From Acetobacter cibinongensis (GTDB lineage Bacteria; Pseudomonadota; Alphaproteobacteria; Acetobacterales; Acetobacteraceae), in contig NZ_BAMV01000004.1 of assembly GCF_000963925.1 (NCBI RefSeq), positions 1 to 45,483 of the forward strand: 45,483 nt of DNA. The letters run 5' to 3'. Within the stretch, counting starts at the first letter, position 1; each line of letters opens with the position of its first letter. The translations under genes and the position numbers were made by a program. This document shows, in pieces, positions 42,105 to 45,483 of this stretch. The notes beneath the pieces are model-generated. The model made no database searches. It was not told where the DNA came from and saw only the letters and a list, made by a program, of their open reading frames with translations.

Positions 42105-42906
42105 TAGGCTCAGGACTCATAGCCAGAAGATGGCGACCTATCATAGCGCGTTGCTACCCGCCACCAGTCCTTGAGCCTTCCGAATATGATCTCGATGCGA
42201 TTGCGGCGTTTATATATTTTCTCTTATCGTATTTGAACGGTTTTCCGCGAGATTTCCGTCCTAGGGTGCAGGGCTTTCTCCCTTTCTTTTCCAGCGCGTC
42301 CCTGAAGGTGTCAGGGTCATACCCGCGATCTCCCAGCATCCATCCTGCTGCAGGAAGACTGTCCAACAAGGCATCGGCACCGTATAATCGCTAATCTGCC
42401 CCGCAGTCATGGAAAAAGCTCAGCGATCGTCCGTTTTGACCGGTGACCGTATGCTGTTTGGTACTCATACCGCCTTTGGTGCGAGCGACCCAGTCAACCG
42501 GCCCGGCTCCCCTTTTTTAGCCGCAGGCTGGAAGCCGTGCGGTGTTCTTTGAGATAGGTCGCGTCAATCATAATCGTCTGAGGCTCAGGCTTCGAGGTAG
42601 ACAGGGCATCCATCATCCGTATGAAAATGCCCGTTTCGCCCCAACGCTTCCAGCGGTTGTAGAGCATCTTGTCCGGACCGTATTCCCGGGGCGCATCATG
42701 CCAGCGCATACCATTGCGGTTCACAAAAATGGCACCGCTCAGCACACGGCGGTCATCAACGCGAGGTTTGCTTTGGCTCTGGGGAAAGAACGACCGCAGA
42801 TGCTCCACCTGTTCGTCCGTCAGCCAAAACAGATGGCTCATCTTCAGTCTCCTCACAGAGCCTGAAACAAAACTCTTCGCAATCAAATCAATGGGTCCTG
42901 AACCTA
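42105..42906 (-). mobile_element. Degenerate IS5-family insertion sequence with both ends
   Basis: About 800 bp bounded by imperfect 16-bp inverted repeats. TAGGCTCAGGACTCAT (42105-42120) and, read inward from the right, TAGGTTCAGGACCCAT (42891-42906) match at 14 of 16 positions. A decayed transposase lies between them on the minus strand. The outermost TA may belong to the target site; a short direct repeat could not be fixed. Confidence 0.75.
42117..42841 (-). pseudogene. IS5-family transposase, multiply frameshifted
   Basis: The first frame gives MSHLFWLTDEQVEHLRSFFP, VNRNGMRWHDAPREYGP, MLYNRWKRWGETGIF and MIDATYLKEHRTASSLRLKKG with the first catalytic Asp, then shifts near 42500. A middle frame gives LLDSLPAAGWMLGDRGYDPD (second Asp) up to GRKSRGKPFKYDKRKY. 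A third frame gives RRNRIEIIFGRLKDWWRVATRYDR (catalytic Glu), then a deletion of about ten codons before IFWL and stop at 42117. Three frames plus a deletion show it is dead. It is homologous to, but distinct from, the fragment at 1-440. Confidence 0.85.
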
Positions 42907-42929
42907 CCTACTTTAGGTAAGCATCTTGT

Positions 42930-43538
42930 TCACACGAGCAATTTGGCGATTTCCGCCTGTGCTGCTTCTAAAGCGGCGTTTCGACTGTCCTCACCGAGGG
43001 CCAGACCTTCTGCACGAATAAACGTCACATCTGTGATGCCTATAAAGCCAAAAAAACCACGAAGGAAGGTTTCCTGATGGTCAAGGGGAGCCGCCGCAGC
43101 GCCTTCGCTATAAATACCACCTCGACTGGACACTACGATCACACGCTTGCCACCGGCCAGCCCTTCAACGCCGTTCGTAGAATACCGAAATGTCTTACCA
43201 GCAACAGCCAGACGATCGAGCCAGCTCTTAAGTTGGGACGGGAGCGAGAAGTTATACATTGGCGCACCGACAACCACGGTCCTCGCGGCAAGAAACTCTT
43301 CGAGAATTTTAGTGTTCCGGGCAACTTTCTGTTTTGCGCTGTCGTCCTGAGCTTCCATGCCCTGAAAAGCCAGAAATTCGGCACCAGACAGATCACCAAG
43401 CGGGCTTTCTGCAAGATCACGATAGGTGACAGCCTGCTCCGGCGCAGCAGAGGTCAGGTGCTTGACCGTTGCAGCCGTTAGCGAGCGACTGGTGGACTGG
43501 GTTCCGAGAATGCTGGAATCGATATGGAGAAGCGTCAT
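42930..43538 (-). CDS. azoR: FMN-dependent NADH-azoreductase
   Basis: A 202-residue flavodoxin-fold enzyme reducing quinones and azo compounds with NADH, protecting against thiol and quinone stress. MTLLHIDSSILGTQSTSRSL holds the FMN phosphate-binding Ser cluster. VVGAPMYNFSLPSQLKSWLDRL and GKTFRYSTNGVEGLAGGKRVIVVSSRGG are AzoR signatures, with FLRGFFGFIGITDVTFIRAEG near the C-terminus. The ATG at 43538 follows AAGGGTG by 7 bases. It is divergent from an HxlR regulator, as is usual for azoR/catE-type genes. A candidate operator lies between them. Confidence 0.95.
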   Translation of the reverse strand: MTLLHIDSSILGTQSTSRSLTAATVKHLTSAAPEQAVTYRDLAESPLGDLSGAEFLAFQGMEAQDDSAKQKVARNTKILEEFLAARTVVVGAPMYNFSLPSQLKSWLDRLAVAGKTFRYSTNGVEGLAGGKRVIVVSSRGGIYSEGAAAAPLDHQETFLRGFFGFIGITDVTFIRAEGLALGEDSRNAALEAAQAEIAKLLV

Positions 43539-43561
43539 GATTTCACCCTTGATATAAATAT

Positions 43562-43584
43562 GTTACCGACACTACCTCTGTAAC
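43562..43584. promoter_or_regulatory. Candidate HxlR operator between azoR and hxlR-type genes
   Basis: GTTAC (43562-43566) and GTAAC (43580-43584) are inverted 13 bases apart in the 94-bp divergent region. Spacing of about two helical turns (18 bp centre to centre) suits a dimeric winged helix protein. The arms are short, so this is only suggestive. Confidence 0.35.
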
Positions 43585-43632
43585 CAAGCACATTTCGCCT
43601 CACAATACGGCACATTTCTGGAACCAAGTATA

Positions 43633-44028
43633 ATGAATGTAACTAAAGAGGCTCAAAACCTGGAAAATACCGACTGTCAAAAGATCAGTCAGGTATTAGC
43701 AAGAGTGGGTGAGAAGTGGAGCATTCTCATTATCATGCTTCTGAATTCCGGTCCGCGCCGTTTTACTGAAATACGGCGCGCCATAAACGGAATATCTCAA
43801 AGAATGCTGACATTATGCTTGCGAGGACTTGAGCGCGACGGTCTGGTGAAGCGTACGGTTTATTCTGTCATGCCACCACGCGTTGAATATGAACTGACAC
43901 CGCTTGGCCAATCCCTAACCGAACCAGTCATCGCCCTCGGAACATGGGCGCGCGAGCATATTGAGGAGATCGATGTGGCTCGAGCGGCCTTCGATGAAGC
44001 CATGAATACACCTAAAGCCCGAACTTAG
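43633..44028 (+). CDS. HxlR-family transcriptional regulator
   Basis: A 131-residue winged-helix regulator of the HxlR/MarR-like type. VLARVGEKWSILIIMLLNSGPRRFTEIRRAINGISQRMLTLCLRGLERDGLV-type HTH is clear, and the wing is VYSVMPPRVEYELTPLG followed by a dimerisation helix. Cys15 and Cys in LTLCLRG are candidates for redox or electrophile sensing, as in YodB and HypR, though this is an inference. It is divergent from azoR, which it probably represses. No clear SD precedes the ATG at 43633. Confidence 0.93.
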   Translation: MNVTKEAQNLENTDCQKISQVLARVGEKWSILIIMLLNSGPRRFTEIRRAINGISQRMLTLCLRGLERDGLVKRTVYSVMPPRVEYELTPLGQSLTEPVIALGTWAREHIEEIDVARAAFDEAMNTPKART

Positions 44029-44144
44029 CCGGGTTTCCTAAACCACGCTGACGCCGTTCCTATCTGGCCGACATCAGTCCTCACTTTTTTCATAACATTG
44101 TCTCGGAACGGCAGGATTTTTGCTCGCACTTTATCGCGGCACAG

Positions 44145-45140
44145 TCACGCAACTTCCACTGACTGATGATCTATCAGTTTCTGCGCAATCCCGGTAAGGG
44201 TTGCCCGCCTCGCGGCCTGTGAGAAAAGGGGTGCGCCGATCATGAGTTCGTCGGGCTGATGCTGTTTTATGAAAGTGGAGATGCCTGCGGCCACGACATC
44301 TGCCGTTCCAGTAAACGTATAACGCAGGGTTCTGTCGATAAGAGCCTGTTCCTGTTCGCTCCATGACACAGCGCGAGGTGCTGGAAATTGCGTTGGGCGC
44401 CCTCGGCGCAACGCGACAAAATGCTGCTCCAGCGAAGTCGCTGCATGCTGCGCCTCGACTGGTGTTTCTCCAATAATCGCATTGACGGCCAGCATGGCAT
44501 AAGGCTTCTCTAGACGTTCTGACGGTTCAAAACGCTGGCGATAAAGTGCCAGAGCCTCTTCCATCAGATCCGGTGCAAAATGACTGGCGAAAGCAAACGG
44601 CAGGCCCATGATTGCAGCCAGATGCGCTGAAAACAGGGAAGACCCAAGCAGCCAGACGGGCACATCCAGCCCGGCTCCCGGTACAGCAAAAACCGTCTGA
44701 CCTGATTGGGGTTTCTCGAAATAATGCAGCAGTTCCGCAACATCCTGAGGGAAACGATCAGCAGAGCCGGGATCGCGCCGTAATGCTCGCATGGTCGCCT
44801 GATCGGAACCGGGTGCTCGCCCCAATCCAAGGTCGATCCGTCCGGGGTAGAGAGAATCCAGCGTCCCGAACGCTTCTGCGACGGCAAGCGGTGCATGATT
44901 GGGAAGCATGATGCCACCTGCCCCCACCCTGATGGTTTTCGTCGCTCCCGCAACATACCCAATGGCCACAGGGGTCGCGGCGGAAGCGATGCCGGGCATT
45001 GCATGATGTTCCGCAAGCCAGAAGCGACGGAACCCTAAGCTTTCTGCATGCGCGGCAAGGTCTGCGCTACGATGCAGTGCATCTGCGGCAGAACTTCCCT
45101 CATTGATGAAGGCCAGGTCGAGAATTGAAAGCGGAATCAT
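44145..45140 (-). CDS. Luciferase-like (LLM class) flavin-dependent oxidoreductase
   Basis: A 331-residue LLM-family protein of the YhbW/MsnO8-like subgroup. [87 protein letters not shown] and [10 protein letters not shown] are typical. These proteins bind FMN or F420-like flavins and oxidise small aldehydes or unknown substrates. GGAAAGGGG lies 6 bases before the ATG at 45140; an extension to 45188 lacks similarity. It converges with the HxlR gene. The neighbourhood is a redox/electrophile-stress block. Confidence 0.9.
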   Translation of the reverse strand: MIPLSILDLAFINEGSSAADALHRSADLAAHAESLGFRRFWLAEHHAMPGIASAATPVAIGYVAGATKTIRVGAGGIMLPNHAPLAVAEAFGTLDSLYPGRIDLGLGRAPGSDQATMRALRRDPGSADRFPQDVAELLHYFEKPQSGQTVFAVPGAGLDVPVWLLGSSLFSAHLAAIMGLPFAFASHFAPDLMEEALALYRQRFEPSERLEKPYAMLAVNAIIGETPVEAQHAATSLEQHFVALRRGRPTQFPAPRAVSWSEQEQALIDRTLRYTFTGTADVVAAGISTFIKQHQPDELMIGAPLFSQAARRATLTGIAQKLIDHQSVEVA

Positions 45141-45257
45141 GCAAGCCCCTTTCCTGTTTGTCAGGTTATTATGTGGGGTCAATACCACTCCATACCAGAG
45201 GGCTCGTCAAAGCTGTAAAAGCGATTTGTGATGGCTTTGCCAGTTCTGCTCTCATGA

Positions 45258-45483
45258 CACGTATGGAGCATACTTGAAGCGCGTAAGGCGGAGATCGAAG
45301 CACGGCTGGCTGAGGCCCCTTCCCCGCCTCCACTCCTTCATCCGAACATGGCGGAGTTGTATCGCCAGAAGGTCGCAACACTTCACGAGAGTGTTCAAAG
45401 GGTCGATAGCGACACGACGACGGTCGAAGCGATCCGGTCTTTGATCACGCGGATCCGCCTCATTCCGGAGAATGGCGTTCTTG
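45258..45483 (+). pseudogene. C-terminal remnant of a large serine recombinase (resolvase family)
   Basis: The frame starting after an in-frame TGA at 45255 reads LEARKAEIEARLAEAPSPPP, LLHPNMAELYRQKVATLHES, VEAIRSLITRIRLIPENG and runs off the window. This matches the coiled-coil C-terminal region of large serine recombinases, whose N-terminal catalytic domain with its Ser and the recombinase domain are absent. A plausible start codon and SD are lacking, so it is a 5'-truncated relic of a phage or mobile island. Confidence 0.7.

Overview
The window looks like chromosome or large-plasmid DNA of an acetic acid bacterium (Acetobacteraceae, probably Acetobacter or a close relative). This is inferred from the protein families: a Hint-domain surface protein with AIDA-type repeats, a nitrate-assimilation operon with a NasA-diflavin reductase fusion, IS5-family debris, a type II NADH dehydrogenase and many electrophile-detoxification genes. 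No rRNA, tRNA or CRISPR was seen.

Layout. 1-440: decayed IS5-family transposase. 831-4487: TetR-family regulator, convergent type II NADH dehydrogenase, and an aldehyde/succinate-semialdehyde dehydrogenase with its own promoter and terminator. 4773-5687: EamA permease behind a 16-bp palindrome. 5880-17295: a complete assimilatory nitrate operon. A sigma70-type promoter feeds a leader with two ANTAR-type hexaloop hairpins and a terminator. The genes that follow are an MFS nitrate transporter, an AlgE-like porin, a NirB-NirD fusion, a nitrate reductase fused to a CysJ-like diflavin reductase, and the nitrate-responsive pair NasT (ANTAR antiterminator) and NasS (sensor). The leader and the NasTS pair fit each other, so the region reads as a self-contained RNA-controlled module.

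17721-20454: Tat-type DUF1800/DUF1501 pair. 20649-23357: Hint-domain protein. 23933-26215: short UvrA paralogue. 26596-28062: catalase. 28506-36179: probable organosulfur-scavenging cluster (TauD-like dioxygenase, MFS permease, flavin monooxygenase and SfnB-like oxidoreductase on the minus strand, with a divergent TonB receptor).

36491-45140: electrophile/redox-stress block. A LysR regulator is divergent from small ORF-GST-old yellow enzyme-peroxiredoxin-GST-YghU. A broken IS5-family element follows, then azoreductase divergent from an HxlR regulator, and a luciferase-like monooxygenase. The window ends inside the C-terminal remnant of a large serine recombinase. Mobile-element debris at both edges and at 42.1-42.9 kb marks this as accessory, rearranged DNA.

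The most noteworthy parts are the ANTAR leader, the one-polypeptide nitrate reductase, the 53-codon ORF with a hairpin in front of the GST operon, and the Hint/AIDA protein with a 109-residue duplication.
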